From the NCBI RefSeq assembly GCF_010389155.1, contig NC_057766.1, positions 35,349,516 to 35,413,515 of the forward strand: a DNA stretch of 64,000 nt, read 5' to 3'. The notes under the pieces are model-generated. The model had not been told where the DNA came from. It saw nothing but the letters and a program-made list of their open reading frames with translations, and searched no databases. A program made the translations under genes and the position numbers. Below are positions 13,033-24,079 of the stretch, one piece after another (the first letter of the stretch is position 1; each line of letters starts with the position of its first letter). This DNA comes from Erigeron canadensis (Eukaryota > Streptophyta > Magnoliopsida > Asterales > Asteraceae).

Positions 13033-13500
13033 ATAGTGCCCGCGCGTTGCAACGGTGAGATGGTGGGGTGGTAGGTAATAGGATGTGATAAGGCATAGAG
13101 TGTAATAGCCAAATGCCTTAGCCGTACGCCCTCGAATTTGAAATATCGTCGAAGGTATATCGAATGACATGTCTAATGAAAGAGCACGAAATTTTAAGAA
13201 GACTCATACAATTTTTATAATTTATCGATATACGTTTTTTGAGATAAAAGATCTTGAATAAATTAGAGGAATAAAATGATTTATGGAGGAGTGAAAAAAA
13301 ATGAGTGATTGAGATTTGGGAAGAGAGAGAAAAATGAATAGTTGAGATTTAAGGGTATTATATGTATATTAGGTAGAGATGTTTAAATTAGTGAATAAAA
13401 AAGAGGGGCAATATAAGTACTTCAATTCATCTTTTGAGAATTTCAAAAAAAGAGGTCCTCCTTTATAATATAGTATTAGAAGTATTAGATAGTATAGATA
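13033..13500. mobile_element. Helitron-like non-autonomous element, copy C (tandem with B)
   Basis: It starts GATAGTGCCCGCGCGTTGC, then the same internal sequence as copy B (AAATGCCTTAGCCGTACG; a TATCGAATGACAT block; a TTTTTATAATTTATCGATAT block). It ends TTATAATATAGTAT...TAGTATAGATA. The two copies form a head-to-tail array, a known Helitron habit. The assignment is by architecture only. Confidence 0.5.
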
Positions 13501-14519
13501 ATGGTTTGTACTTGATTTTGCTAGGTTCTTACTAGTTTGTTTGATCAATAAAATTTTAGATCCAAAATAACTTGCATCCCATACGCTTTTGAAAATGAGC
13601 TTTTTAAGTTCTTAAAAAGTTAATATGATGCACGTTTATATAACAAATTTGCTTTTTAATCTCAAAAGGTTGGCTTCAAATCAATTCAAGTGCTTACAGG
13701 AATCATGTGATCATGCCCAAGTAAAACAGAACCCAATCGAACATAACATCTAAACAAAAACCTAGATTAAACCCACAAAAACCAAACAACATAACTTAAA
13801 ATTTGTATGGTGGATCTAATACGGTTACCTAGACAAAATATGAAAGTTAGGGCAAAATCTAAGACAAATCCAGAATAGAATGGGGTGGTTAATAACTTAA
13901 ACCTTTTCGCTTAACGTGGAAAATTAAACCATTTCTTCACTGGAAAATCATACTATTACATTTCTACAGTAACAACTTATACAATACCCAAAATAAACTT
14001 AGGTGGTGTTTGATAAACTCTTAATTAAAAAGCCATGACTTAATTTTAATTGTCTTAATCCATTAAGTCAAGAAAATATGTTTGTTTTTGACTTAATAAA
14101 CCAAAAAATAACTATATTGACTTAATCTATACAGACATTGTATATCAATTCAGTCACTTTTTGCATTCAGTCACTTAAAACAAACAGGCCCTTATAATAC
14201 ACTTGGTTAAATTAATAAAAAAGATTTATAGTATGACAGGTGCAAGGGTTATTAGAATAGAAAGGAAACATTTGATAACCAACCAAACATACCCCCTAAA
14301 TTGTCTAAAGTGTTTAAGAAAGGGAGCTGACCCGACCCATTAAGAAACGAAACCCTAACCCGACGAGGGGACATATCTCAGAACATTCAACTTTATTATA
14401 TATATGCAATCTAGCAAGATGCTAGTATTACATACAAAAGATCAAGTACGTACGGGGTAGAGTTACATGAAAACAAAGAAGTCAAAACTGAAAACAGTTC
14501 CACTTAGTCCAGTTAAGGT
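13501..14519. other. Spacer with a possible small MITE
   Basis: No gene is visible. Around 14002-14190, GGTGGTGTTTGATAAAC on the left and AAACAAACAGGCCCTT on the right form weak inverted ends typical of hAT-type MITEs, but no target duplication was found. Confidence 0.35.
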
Positions 14520-15285
14520 CGAGGGGCCTTAGCAATGCTATACTCATCAAACACATGAGGAGCAAACCCTTTAGGGCATTGCCAGGAGATGAACTGGCGT
14601 GGGCGCATCCGCGTGGGGGGTGTTAGCCATTTATCCGTTACTGCCTTTCAAAAAAAAAAGATCGAGGGAGCATTTCTGATTTGTCAGCCACAAGTAGCTG
14701 GTGCTTTTAATTTCCTTGAATGCAAAACGAAGAGATGGCTCCTTGTTGGAGAAGATTTTATCATTCCGGGTCGACACCATTGCTGAACTAAAGACCAGAG
14801 TGAGTTAGCAAAGGGGCAGATGCGTAGCAGTTTCTTGTTGCCCGAGAATTTGCCCGAGGGATCTAAGTTGCAAGTCCAGACGTCTTCAAAAACTGTTGTA
14901 TTAATGCGAGAGAGTCGAAAGAGGAAGTCCTGAAGTTGATTCAGCTCAGTCGGTGTTGAAGGAGGACGTGTCCATTTCCATTCCCACCATTAGTACACCT
15001 GTCTCTAATTAAGCTGCCCTTATGACTCTCTAATCTCTACAAATCTCGAGCCAGGAGAATCTCAAAAGTGTTACCATTACCTAGAGTACGTACCTCTAAA
15101 AACACTCTCCAACGAAATAATACATATGGGAGTTCAAATTTGCAATGACGAACCAAGCTCCCATCAAGTTCGATCTATATGCATGGGATAGGAGAACAGT
15201 TTCTAGAGGATGAATGAATTGCTGTGACAGTGCGTCTCCAAAGACTACCAGGTTGTTTGTGGAATTGCCACCACGTACCATTTAG
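14520..15285 (-). pseudogene. LINE C-terminal fragment, minus strand
   Basis: Reading the minus strand from about 15285 down, fragments resemble the region after the reverse-transcriptase domain of plant LINEs. These include a WRRTVTAIHS-like start, a LEICRD / NGGNGNGHV region, then RPPSTPTELNQLQDFLFRL and VWTCNLDPSGKFSGNKKLLR, the typical linker into the RVT zinc-binding region. Several stops and frame changes make it a pseudogene. The lowest part (14520-14600) encodes an unplaced CPKGFAPHVFDEYS-like fragment that I cannot assign. Confidence 0.6.
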
Positions 15286-15493
15286 AAAGCATGCAGAGAT
15301 AAATTTTTGATTTTTAAACAACCCAACCCAAGTCCGCCCATATTCAAAGGTGTGAAACTATATATTCTGTCCCAGGAAACCCAACCCAAGTCCGCCCATA
15401 TCTCATGTAATATATATAATCTTGTAAAATAGAATAAAACTCAAAATTAAGAGAGGAGTACGTAAGGAAGGAATCGAATTAAGTGAGGGAGAC

Positions 15494-15560
15494 ATGGCGG
15501 AGCAAAAGTCGATCGACAACAACAACAACGACAAAAGGTATTTTACCTTTCTTCTTCTTC

Positions 15561-15637
<77 letters not shown>

Positions 15638-16667
15638 TATTATTATTATTATTAAGATGTTGGATGGATGGATTTATCTTCTATTAAATTTATTTATTTA
15701 CAGTAATATTAAATTGTATCAACGAAGGAGTAAATATGTATAATTATTGATTGATGTAAATGAATATATACATGATGATAGTTTTTTATATTAAATTCAT
15801 TCATTTATTCAAAGTCATATTATATTGTATATCAATTAAGGAGTGAATATTTATAATGATTGATTGATGTGAATGAATATATATATACATGATGATATTG
15901 ATATTGACATGATATACAGCGTGAAGGATATACCATTAACACGGGCAGAATATTTGAAGTCGAAATTTGCCGTAACACCCGAAAAAGTGTCACAGTACCT
16001 TCTTAAAGAAAGGATTAGACGCCGCGAAGAAAGAGAAAAAAGACGACAAGAGGGCTCCTACGACGGTGATAAGGCGGGCAACAAGGAGTCGTAATTCATC
16101 CTTTTTCTCTCTTTTTTAACATTTTTCATATTATTAATTTGTAGTACTTATAATTGTCTTCTTATAAAACCGACTAGTTAATGATATGATTCATTCATGT
16201 GTGAATTTTCTAGATACAAACAATTTTTTACGAACTTTACTCCGTGTTTGGATAAGCCCCCTTGCGGCCCTGAAGCCTGGTTTCATTATCGGGATGAATT
16301 AGCTCTCGAAAAAGCTGCTGCTGCTGCTTCCTGTCATGATGATGACGTTGATGCACCAGGCAGGCCTAAAAAGAAACTCAAGGTTCATCAGGAAACGACG
16401 TCCACTCAGAAAGAAAAGAACAGGTACTTGAGGCTGCTTGCTTTTTTAGCTACTAGTATATGTTGGTTGGATATCAAGCACTTGACTTTATTACCTCGGT
16501 TTTTTTAATATATAAGTATGTTGTTGACACTGCTTGCATTTCCTAGTCTCACGACGCAAGTATGGCAAAGGATGCTGCTTAGGAACACAGGAAATGACCT
16601 GCTAAAACCACAACACTCAGCCAAGGCATCTGGAATGGATAAGCAGATCAAAGTCACACTAGGATGA
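15494..16667 (+). CDS. Unrecognised small charged protein, paralogue 1
   Basis: Proposed exons 15494-15537, 15920-16090, 16214-16423 and 16547-16667 (last one tentative) give about 181 residues. Exon 1 encodes MAEQKSIDNNNNDK. Exon 2 (171 nt) encodes VKDIPLTRAEYLKSKFAVTP, then an Arg/Glu-rich likely helix (ERIRRREEREKRRQE). Exon 3 encodes PPCGPEAW, an Ala run, an acidic CHDDDVDAPG and the basic PKKKLKV, resembling an SV40-type nuclear localisation signal. The same exon sizes and phases recur in the copy at 25169-26005. Introns 1 and 2 are phase 2. I do not recognise the family; nuclear location is inference from the basic motif. If exon 4 is not used, exon 3 reads on to a stop at 16508. A transposon lies just after exon 4. 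Confidence 0.55.
15551..15653 (+). repeat. Trinucleotide microsatellite in intron 1 of paralogue 1
   Basis: (CTT)n runs into a long (TCA)n of about 25 units and then (TTA)n. The matching intron of paralogue 2 has only a few TTA units near 25219-25234, so the expansion is specific to this copy. Confidence 0.95.
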
Positions 16668-16700
16668 TATATGATGGAAAAGAAAGTGGCTGCTTTTGAG

Positions 16701-17229
16701 CAACGACGGAACTTCATTGGGGCGAAGGGGGGTGGTAGCCCCTCCAAAATTTGTATCATAATATGAATGTTACATTAATAAATATTGATATATAATAAAG
16801 ATGACTATGTATGTGTGTAGATGTAGTCATGTAGAGACAAAACTCTATGAAATTCCAAAACGAAAACACCCATTAAATATGAACTCTTTTGATTAAATTT
16901 CACTTTGGATTGAATTAGTGTTATAATATGTAACCAGTAGCTTTATATTAGTTTGGTTCATATCATTTTTTTTTATATGTAGTGTTAAATTTTAGTTTGC
17001 AACAATTTGTTCAATATGATAACTAGATTATTATGTTGTTCCTTGATTTGAAGTTTGTAGTTGCTCATTCAAAAGGCTTTAAAAGGCGTTTTTTAGCTAA
17101 TATATTTCAATTGATTGTACATGTTTACTTTGAATACAAACATATAGATAGTTATATACATATTTAAAATACGTATATTTTCAGAACATCGAATTTCGCC
17201 CCCGCAAAAAAAATTTCAAGTTCCGTCAC
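16701..17229. mobile_element. Mutator-like non-autonomous element (529 bp)
   Basis: It is flanked by a perfect 10-bp direct repeat TGCTTTTGAG at 16691-16700 and 17230-17239. The inverted ends share GACGGAACTT (CAACGACGGAACTT at left; GTGACGGAACTT from the right end in reverse complement), followed on both sides by a GGGGCGAA block. The paralogous locus at about 25970-25990 reads AGTGGCCGCTTTCGAGATGG, an uninterrupted empty site. The 10-bp duplication favours the Mutator superfamily. No transposase frame remains. Confidence 0.85.
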
Positions 17230-17239
17230 TGCTTTTGAG

Positions 17240-20200
17240 ATCGATCCTTAAGAACTTGAACTTTATTCCTGGGTGGAACTATGTAATCTATTACAGCTGA
17301 GAATAGTTTACTTGCTGTTTTACTTTATCGCTACGTGTTTGCCTGTTCCCTTTGAAGTTATATAATGTAATACGGAGTATATTTTATCGCGGTGCATGAT
17401 GGTTGAACTTGAACTTCTGTTGGAAGTAGTAGTTTCATGTATTAAGACTGGTGTTTTACAAGCTCTATTGACTCGATTTTTGTTTAATTAATGTAAACCT
17501 TTATCCCACGTTGCTTCTTGTTGATTTAGTATTTCTTAGCCCTTTCCGGTCGTATATACATATGATTAATTGGTGCTTTTTATCTTTGTTGTTGCATATC
17601 AAGTCCTTGAAGAAGAATATTTATTTTCGTTGCCAGCACGTTACCCCATGATGAACATTTCTTATAGAGTTTTTTTCTTTCTTTTCAAAATTCAATGTTT
17701 ATCTTTTTAATTGCTACCTTCATTTAGGGTTTCGGCATAGTTGGGTGGTTGATCTGATTATTCTTTTTTGAACCTAACTAGCCGTATGCTTGATTTTGTT
17801 CTAATATGGCTGACCCTTTGTTTTCTTTTTCTTTTAAGGTAAGAGATTTGGGCATTGCTTCCAGGTATATCTTTACACCCTCCTTGTATGTGTTGCTGAT
17901 ACACACTTCTTAGTTTCTCTATGGTTTGTTCATAAGAGAATCGATTTTTGACGTGGGTTGATATTACGGAAGAAGTTAGGCTGTCATCTTGCATGATGGT
18001 GCCACCTGCCAGAAGTAAGCTCTTGATAAAATAAATGTGTGAGTTTCCTGGATAGAACTTTGTAATTTATTGCAGCTACATCTTTTGCACCCTCCTTGTA
18101 TGCATGTGTCATTGATACACCTTCCTTAGTTGCAACCTTAAATGCTATTTCTACAATGAAAAGAGCATTTGCTGCAATTCTCGCTTTATAACGATCTGAT
18201 ATTCTCTTATGTTTGAATCATTGGTGTTTTCTTCTTTCATCTTGTCTCTTATTTTGTTTTGTACAAGTTACTGTTTTGGGGATGCACAACAATCACACAG
18301 ATTGGATTTTTGAAAGCCATGGTATTACTGCCCGGCGCCCGTGTTGCCATGTCTACAGATTTGAGTTCACGTTCATGGTGCATGTATAAATTATTTCTAT
18401 AAATAGATGTCTGTAGATTGAATCTGAAAGTCGGTCAGAACGAAGGAGATGCAGGACCTTTAATCTAACTTTGCTTATCCTGGTTCGCTCATTTTTAAAG
18501 TATTCAAATTCTCTGCTTTATAGATTAATAATGCGGCCTAATCATGGGTTTGCTTTGTATGTGGTGTCGAGGACAATATGTATTCTGAATTTATATATTG
18601 CAGGTAGAACGGAGGATTTTAATGGGGGTGAATATTTAGTCTCAGAGGGTTATAACGATGATGCTTATTGCATGCAAACCTCATCAGGGTACTGTCCTGA
18701 TTATATTCTTGATTAAGTGATTACCTAAGATATGTACTTCAGAAAAGTGTCAGTGCCTACATATTTCGATCTCTCTTGCAACATCTATCATGCTTAGGAT
18801 ATATATACTTAAGTAGGGATTCATATATCTTCATATACTCTGATCTTTTAAAAGATATTCTTTCTTCGGCTTCAACTAAGTTCCTAAAGCTGATGTTTAC
18901 TGGGCTTAGCCCAGTTTCCTTCAGTCTGAGCTTATCTCACTGAGCTCTTCAATCTTCAAGTTACACAAATCTAGACGTCTTTTATTCAGCAACATGCTCT
19001 TAACAAGTTTTGTCCATCAGGTTCACTAAGGGTTTAGTTCATAATAATGAGCAATAACATAATGTAAGAGATTGGGCATTGCTTTCAGATATATCTTTGC
19101 ACCCTCCTTGTATGTGTCATTAATATGCAGTACTTGGTTTTTCTATAGTTTGTTCAGAAGAAAATCGATGTTTCATGTGGGTTGATTTTGCCGTATGAAC
19201 TTAGGCTATCATCTTGCACGATGGTGCCACCTGTCAGAACTCAGAAGTAAGTTCTTGATAGAATGAGGTTGGCCAAATGAACTATATTCCTATATCTTGT
19301 CTTGGGTAAAGGGTACCTCTTGTTAACTTATATTCCTAATTTCCTATATCTTGTCCCATCGTCCTTTCTATGTAGTTAGGTTCTATTGTGTCTTCGATCT
19401 ATTTTCTCATATAAAAAGCCCAAATTTAGTTGAAATAAAAGGAGCATTTGCTGCGATTCTTGCTTTATAATGATCTGATACCCTATTTTGCTGGAATCAT
19501 TAGTATTTTCTTCTTTCATGTCTTTTATTTTCTTCTAATAATGTAAGTGATAGGGCATCGCTTGTAGGTATATCTTTGCACCCTCCTTGCAAGTATTATT
19601 GATACGTGCTTCTAGTTTTTCTATGGTTTGTTCAGAAGAAAATCGATGTTTCATGTGGGTTGAATTTGCCGTATGAAATTAGGTTGTCATCTTGCATGAT
19701 GGTGCCACCTGCCGGAAGTAAGTTCTTGATGGAATGAGGTTGGACAAATGAACTATAATCTATATGTCCCATCGGTTTTTATACGTAGTTATGTTCTATT
19801 CTGTCTTCGATTTATTTCTTAATATGAAAAGCCCAAATGCAGTTGGAACGAAAAGAGCATTTGTTGCGATTCCCGCTTTATAATTACCTGATTTCGGAAT
19901 CATTGATATGTTCTTCTTTCATCATGTCTGTTATTCTGTTCTGTACAAATTATTGTTTTGGGTTTTTACAAAAATATATATTCCAAAATTACATATTGCA
20001 TTGAAAAAGGAGGATGTTCCTACGGCTACATATTTTGTATCAGAGGGTTATAAGATGATGCTTATTGCATGAGACCTCATCAGGTACTGTCCTGATTATA
20101 TTCTTGATTAACTGAGATATGTACTTCACGAAAGTGTCAGTGCCTACTTTTTCCGATTTCACCCACAACATCTATCATCATGCTTAAAATATATATTCTT

Positions 20201-20500
20201 AAAATAGGAATTCATATATATCTTCTATGACTCTATCTTGATCTTCATATATTCTTATCTTTTAAAGATCGAGATATCCTTTCTTCCACTTCAAGTAAGT
20301 TTCTAAAGCTGACGTTTACCTGGGTTAAACCAGTTATCTTCAGTCTGAGCTGGACTGAGCTCTTCAATCTCCAGGTCAAACAAATGACAAACCTAGATGT
20401 CATTTTTTTAGCAACCTGCTCTTAATAAGTTTCTTCCATCAGATTCATTAAATGGGTTTAGTTCATAACAATAAGCAATAAATATCTTTGTTTGACAGGT
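17240..20500 (+). repeat. Locally amplified 3' flank of paralogue 1
   Basis: A module with CACCCTCCTTGTATG, TTTGTTCA.AAGA.AATCGAT, GATGGTGCCACCTG and a GCGATTCTTGCTTTATAA-type block recurs starting near 17872, 18088 (partial), 19098 and 19577, with a fifth copy near 26225. A second long module (CAGTGCCTAC...CAGTCTGAGCT...GGGTTTAGTTCATAA) occurs at about 18745-19060 and 20125-20480. So sequence of order 0.5-1.4 kb has been duplicated several times in place. Identity is roughly 80-85% by eye. No intact coding exon repeats with it, apart from the small one at 18602-18716. Confidence 0.7.
18602..18716 (+). pseudogene. Orphan terminal-exon-like segment
   Basis: After a good acceptor (ATATTGCAG) an open frame runs from the acceptor to TAA at 18716; it contains EYLVSEGYNDDAYCMQTSSG and ends in Tyr-Ile-Leu-Asp. 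A second copy at about 20005-20110 carries a small deletion that shifts the frame to an early TGA. It may be an alternative last exon of the unknown gene or a captured remnant. Its phase does not fit a simple join to exon 3 of paralogue 1, so I do not attach it. Confidence 0.35.
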
Positions 20501-20682
20501 TTCAATACTTCTACTCGAGTTTTTGGGATCATAACCAAATTGTGCCTAACATTACAAATTTTTAAACTGCGGAATTAAACACAATCTAATCTAATCTGTT
20601 GTGATTTAATTAAAAACTTGTAATAGTTCTTTCTTTTGCTTCATTTTATTGGATTAAATATTTGTAATACTTCATTTTGAAC

Positions 20683-20871
20683 ATGATTCATGAAGAACCG
20701 ATATCTGAGTCATTAAAAGATAGGATTATGGAGAAGAGGCACAAGAATGATGAAGATGGTGATGAAGATGTTACTTACATCGGGTACGGTGTTATTACAG
20801 CTCAATTAATTTGCTACCTAGATCACATACAGTTGTTGTTAATAGTCATTAGTAACGTAATTTTGAAATAG
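20683..20871 (+). pseudogene. Acidic small frame, copy 1 of 2
   Basis: The frame contains ISESLKDRIMEKRHKNDEDG followed by Asp-Glu-Asp and a divergent tail. It pairs with 26868-26993 (ISESSKDRIMEMRHKNDEDG). The match extends about 150 bases at the DNA level, so both belong to the duplicated locus. It could be a separate tiny gene or a 3' exon of the unknown gene; no splice link was established. Confidence 0.35.
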
Positions 20872-22049
20872 ATAACAATATGTCAACGAAGAATTTGAAC
20901 GAGTGTCGTGTTAAAAGTCTTAGCTAAACGAATCATTTCTTGGGAAAAGCCGGAAGGAGCCGCGAGAGCCCAAGAGGGGAACAAAACCCCACCCACCTCT
21001 CTTTCCCCTCGCATTTATCACTCACTTTTTCTCTCTATCTTATCTTTTTTCTCTCTTTCTTTCAAAGCAAGACCAAACACCCCATTTATTATCATCTCAT
21101 TCTTTTCTTCTTAAAAAATCTGGATTTGAACTTGTGGTAGTAACAAAAGTGTTAGTAAATGAATATATAACAACAATATCTTGCAAAACTTGAAGGATTT
21201 TGGGTTATAAAAGTGTTCATCCCCTTTAAGGCTTCAAAAACCGGATTTTGAGCTTCGGGTCAAATTGGTAAGTGTTTCTTAGCTTAAAATGTTCCTCTTA
21301 CATTGTAGAATACTTCCTTGCTATAGATCTTAACGATTGGTGGTCGATTTGAGTGTAAAATGTGTGTTTTGTCTCAAAAACGGGTTTGAAATCAAAGCTT
21401 GATAAATTGGAAATGGGTTTGTGAATTGGTATGTTTTTATGTCATGGTTATACTTGAAATTTAGTTGTGTTAAAGTTTGGTAACCGAATTTGGCTTCTAA
21501 GTGGGTCGATTTTGAGGTCAAAAGCCGTTTTCTTGTTTTTCGAAAATCTGCGGATGATCCATGTTCATCACATCATCCGCCGGATCATCCGCCACAATGT
21601 CCGCAGATTCCTGACCTCCCTTATCATTTTCGTTCGGTTATCGGTCGATGTTCAATGATCCAAAGCTTGTTTATTAGTCTTATATCATCATTTTAAGGTC
21701 AACAAAATTGATTAAAACATATTTCTAAACACTTGATTTTCAAGTCAAATTTTAGTACTAATTAAGTCATTCAACTATGTTTAACCAAAACTCTTTATTG
21801 GTCGTTTAAACATTCTCGAATCATTTCCAAAACACCTTTGAGGAAATCGTGGTATAGTATAACTAGTATTGACCATGGCTTGTATTGTGACATATATTGC
21901 TAGGTTGTGGACATTAAACGATCATTGGACATTCGTAGCTTGATATTAACTTCTTGTTGTTGAATCAAGGTGAGTTCCGTAGCTCCCTACTCAATTGAGA
22001 TTCGGGCTGAAAGGTGTACACATACGTGCTTGTTTCATTGTTTGGTTAA

Positions 22050-22215
22050 ATTGATTGACGACTTATTGTTTGATTAAATGATGGATAGTTTTGATTGATT
22101 GTTTGGTTGATGGATAGCCTTAATTGATTGTTTGATTGATGGATAGTCTTGATTGATTGTTTGATTGATGGATGGTCTTGATTGATTGAATAATGGATTG
22201 ATTGACACGTTTGGT
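22050..22215 (+). repeat. Short tandem array, unit about 30 bp
   Basis: Units of the form TTGATTGATTGTTTGATTGA followed by TGGATAGTC repeat about five times with small changes, then fade into TGATTGAATAATGG. It is probably a replication-slippage product inside the LTR-like block. Confidence 0.75.
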
Positions 22216-22455
22216 TGATTACGCATATGATTGTGATATTGTGATTATTTAGGATAGATGTACATACATGGAAGTCGGTTATACCTTCAAAGGGTTTGAG
22301 ATGTGGTGGGAAGGCTGCGGGTGACCCTATATATAAGCATCGAGAACTCGTTGAAAGTAGAATCCTCCTAAGTGTATGTACGTATGGCTTTGGTTGGTTG
22401 ATGATTGATGGATTTGTGATTGAGGTAACATGCATTGTTGGTTATGGATGAGACG

Positions 22456-22686
22456 TACGTATCCCCACGCTAATGGGAAACGTGAGCGGGAATGTTCGCA
22501 CCCCTCTTGTATGGAAACGTGTGTGAGGCCGTTCGCTCCCCGGGGAACGTAAACACGCGTACGTATTGATATGGTTGTTGATGAGACGCAAGTGCCCCCA
22601 AGCTAATGGGAAACGTGAGCGAGAACGTACGCACCCCTTTTGTATGGGAAACGTGTGCGAGGTCGTTCGCTCCCCGGGGGACTTGC
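22456..22686 (+). repeat. Two tandem GC-rich stem-loop units, period about 133 bp
   Basis: Unit 1 spans 22456-22551 and unit 2 spans 22588-22686. Each contains AATGGGAAACGTGAGCG, a CGCACCCC block, GGAAACGTGTG, and CGTTCGCTCCCCGGGG. Within a unit, GAGCG can pair with CGCTC and CGCAC with GTG(C/T)G, giving a nested hairpin. The closing arms differ between units (TACGTATCCCC with GGGGAACGTA; GCAAGTGCCCCC with GGGGGACTTGC), yet each is self-complementary apart from one extra base at the same place. The GC content is far above the surroundings. Confidence 0.7.
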
Positions 22687-23311
22687 ACATTTTGATGATG
22701 GTTGAGAGACACACGATTTACACTCATGCATTGCTTGATCATGTCGCATACATACATACTTTGTCCATTCCTTATTGCTATGCATATTCTTTGACGTTGA
22801 TATTACTCATGCATAAGTGTGACACGCACCATTCATTCTTGTTGATACATTATTGGCTTGCTATGTAATGAGGTTTACTTTCAGTTACCTATCCTGGTTG
22901 ATGTTGAGCCTTGTAAAGGCTACTTGTAAGCCTTTACTTACCTTACTTATCGTGATATTTGTCGATGGTCACTTGTGAACCATTACTACGAACTCACCAA
23001 CCTAGTGTTGACTTTGTTTAGTGCACTTTTCAGGTATTCGTGTGAAGTTGGAGCCTTGATGGCTACTTGTTGTTACTGCTAGATACTTATGTTGGACTCG
23101 GGCTTGGACTTTTGTTGATCAAGGATTCATTCGCCCATTGCTTTACTTTATGCTTAGGATCGATAACCATCTTTTGATTGTGCATTTTGTACTTTATATT
23201 GAGGATTGGATTCACTGGATCCCTTTTATTTATTTAGACTTATTCTACAATAATTTCATGCATACGCTATATCTTTTCGGTAATATTTCGAGCCTAGCTC
23301 GGGGTGTTACA

Positions 23312-24079
23312 GAATGGTGGCCCATGCAGGTCGTAGAGAATTAGGCGGTTTGACCTAGAATACGGCTTAAGTTAAAACTCTTCGTATAACATGCATGGTT
23401 AATTAGGAATTTTGTGTGCAACGTGAAATTGTATGAACCCTAAAAGTTATGCATTATGAGTTCGTAGACAGGATCATTTATGTGATGATGTGAGTACAAT
23501 TGGACAAGTTGTTGTTTTGTGATGTGTAGAAGGTGGACAATGTGTAGTGTATGATGAGCACAATGTGATTAATGTGTATATTGATTTGGGCTTAATTGTG
23601 GTTGAGATGATTTGTTGTCATGGCTTGGTGATAGTTTGATGATTTAGGGCAAAGTGAAGTTATGGCTTTAACTTAGTATAATATTGTGGTAACCTTAAAA
23701 GAGCCTGATCAACTATTTTATGGTCACCCGGTATTATAACAAGTTAATGACATCACGGATTGCACGCGCTTGGCTTAGGGTATAATAAGGAACCGACATG
23801 CTTTATGGAAGTTGATTGGGTGGAGGGTTAACCGTTGGTACACCCTGTATACAAACCCGATCAATAACTAAAAAACATGTCGAATTCAGATTATACTTTG
23901 AACCATTCGTGTTAGTTACTTATATTGTATAATGTGGTAAATATGAGTATTGTACTTGATTTGATAGTGGACAATTGTTGTGAACTTGACATGGGAACCT
24001 TGATATATTGTCTTTAGTGTAGTGATATGAGACATCCATGATATGTTGGTATGATAGCATGATATATGACAGTTACCTG
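23312..24079. other. Spacer, probably retroelement-derived
   Basis: It continues the base composition of the preceding block (for example AATGGTGGCCCATGCAGG just after the TGTTACA end) but has no open frames or motifs that I can name. Confidence 0.3.

Larger units (their letters stand above)
20880..23311 (+). mobile_element. LTR-retrotransposon-like block (possible solo LTR)
   Basis: The block separates the two halves of the duplicated locus. It begins with a GC-richer leader (AGCCGGAAGGAGCCGCGAGA near 20950) and CT-rich stretches, and ends CTCGGGGTGTTACA at 23311, a typical plant LTR end. I found no gag or pol frames, no primer-binding site and no convincing 5-bp duplication (GAATT before 20898 versus GAATG after 23311 is a weak candidate). 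It carries the tandem repeats at 22050-22215 and the stem-loops at 22456-22686. Confidence 0.4.

Noticed and set aside
12817..13170. Minus-strand 117-codon frame
   Set aside because: It spans the junction of two Helitron-like copies and is explained by repeat sequence.
15483..15743. Open frame with a long poly-isoleucine run
   Set aside because: It is the (TCA)n microsatellite of an intron read in the ATC frame; the real first exon is in another frame and ends at 15537.
22456..22700. Possible CRISPR-like array
   Set aside because: Only two repeats with long, non-spacer-like interiors, in a plant nuclear context; better described as duplicated hairpins.
22442..22868. Several overlapping frames on both strands
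   Set aside because: They arise from the GC-rich tandem stem-loop units; the frames are not conserved between units beyond DNA similarity.
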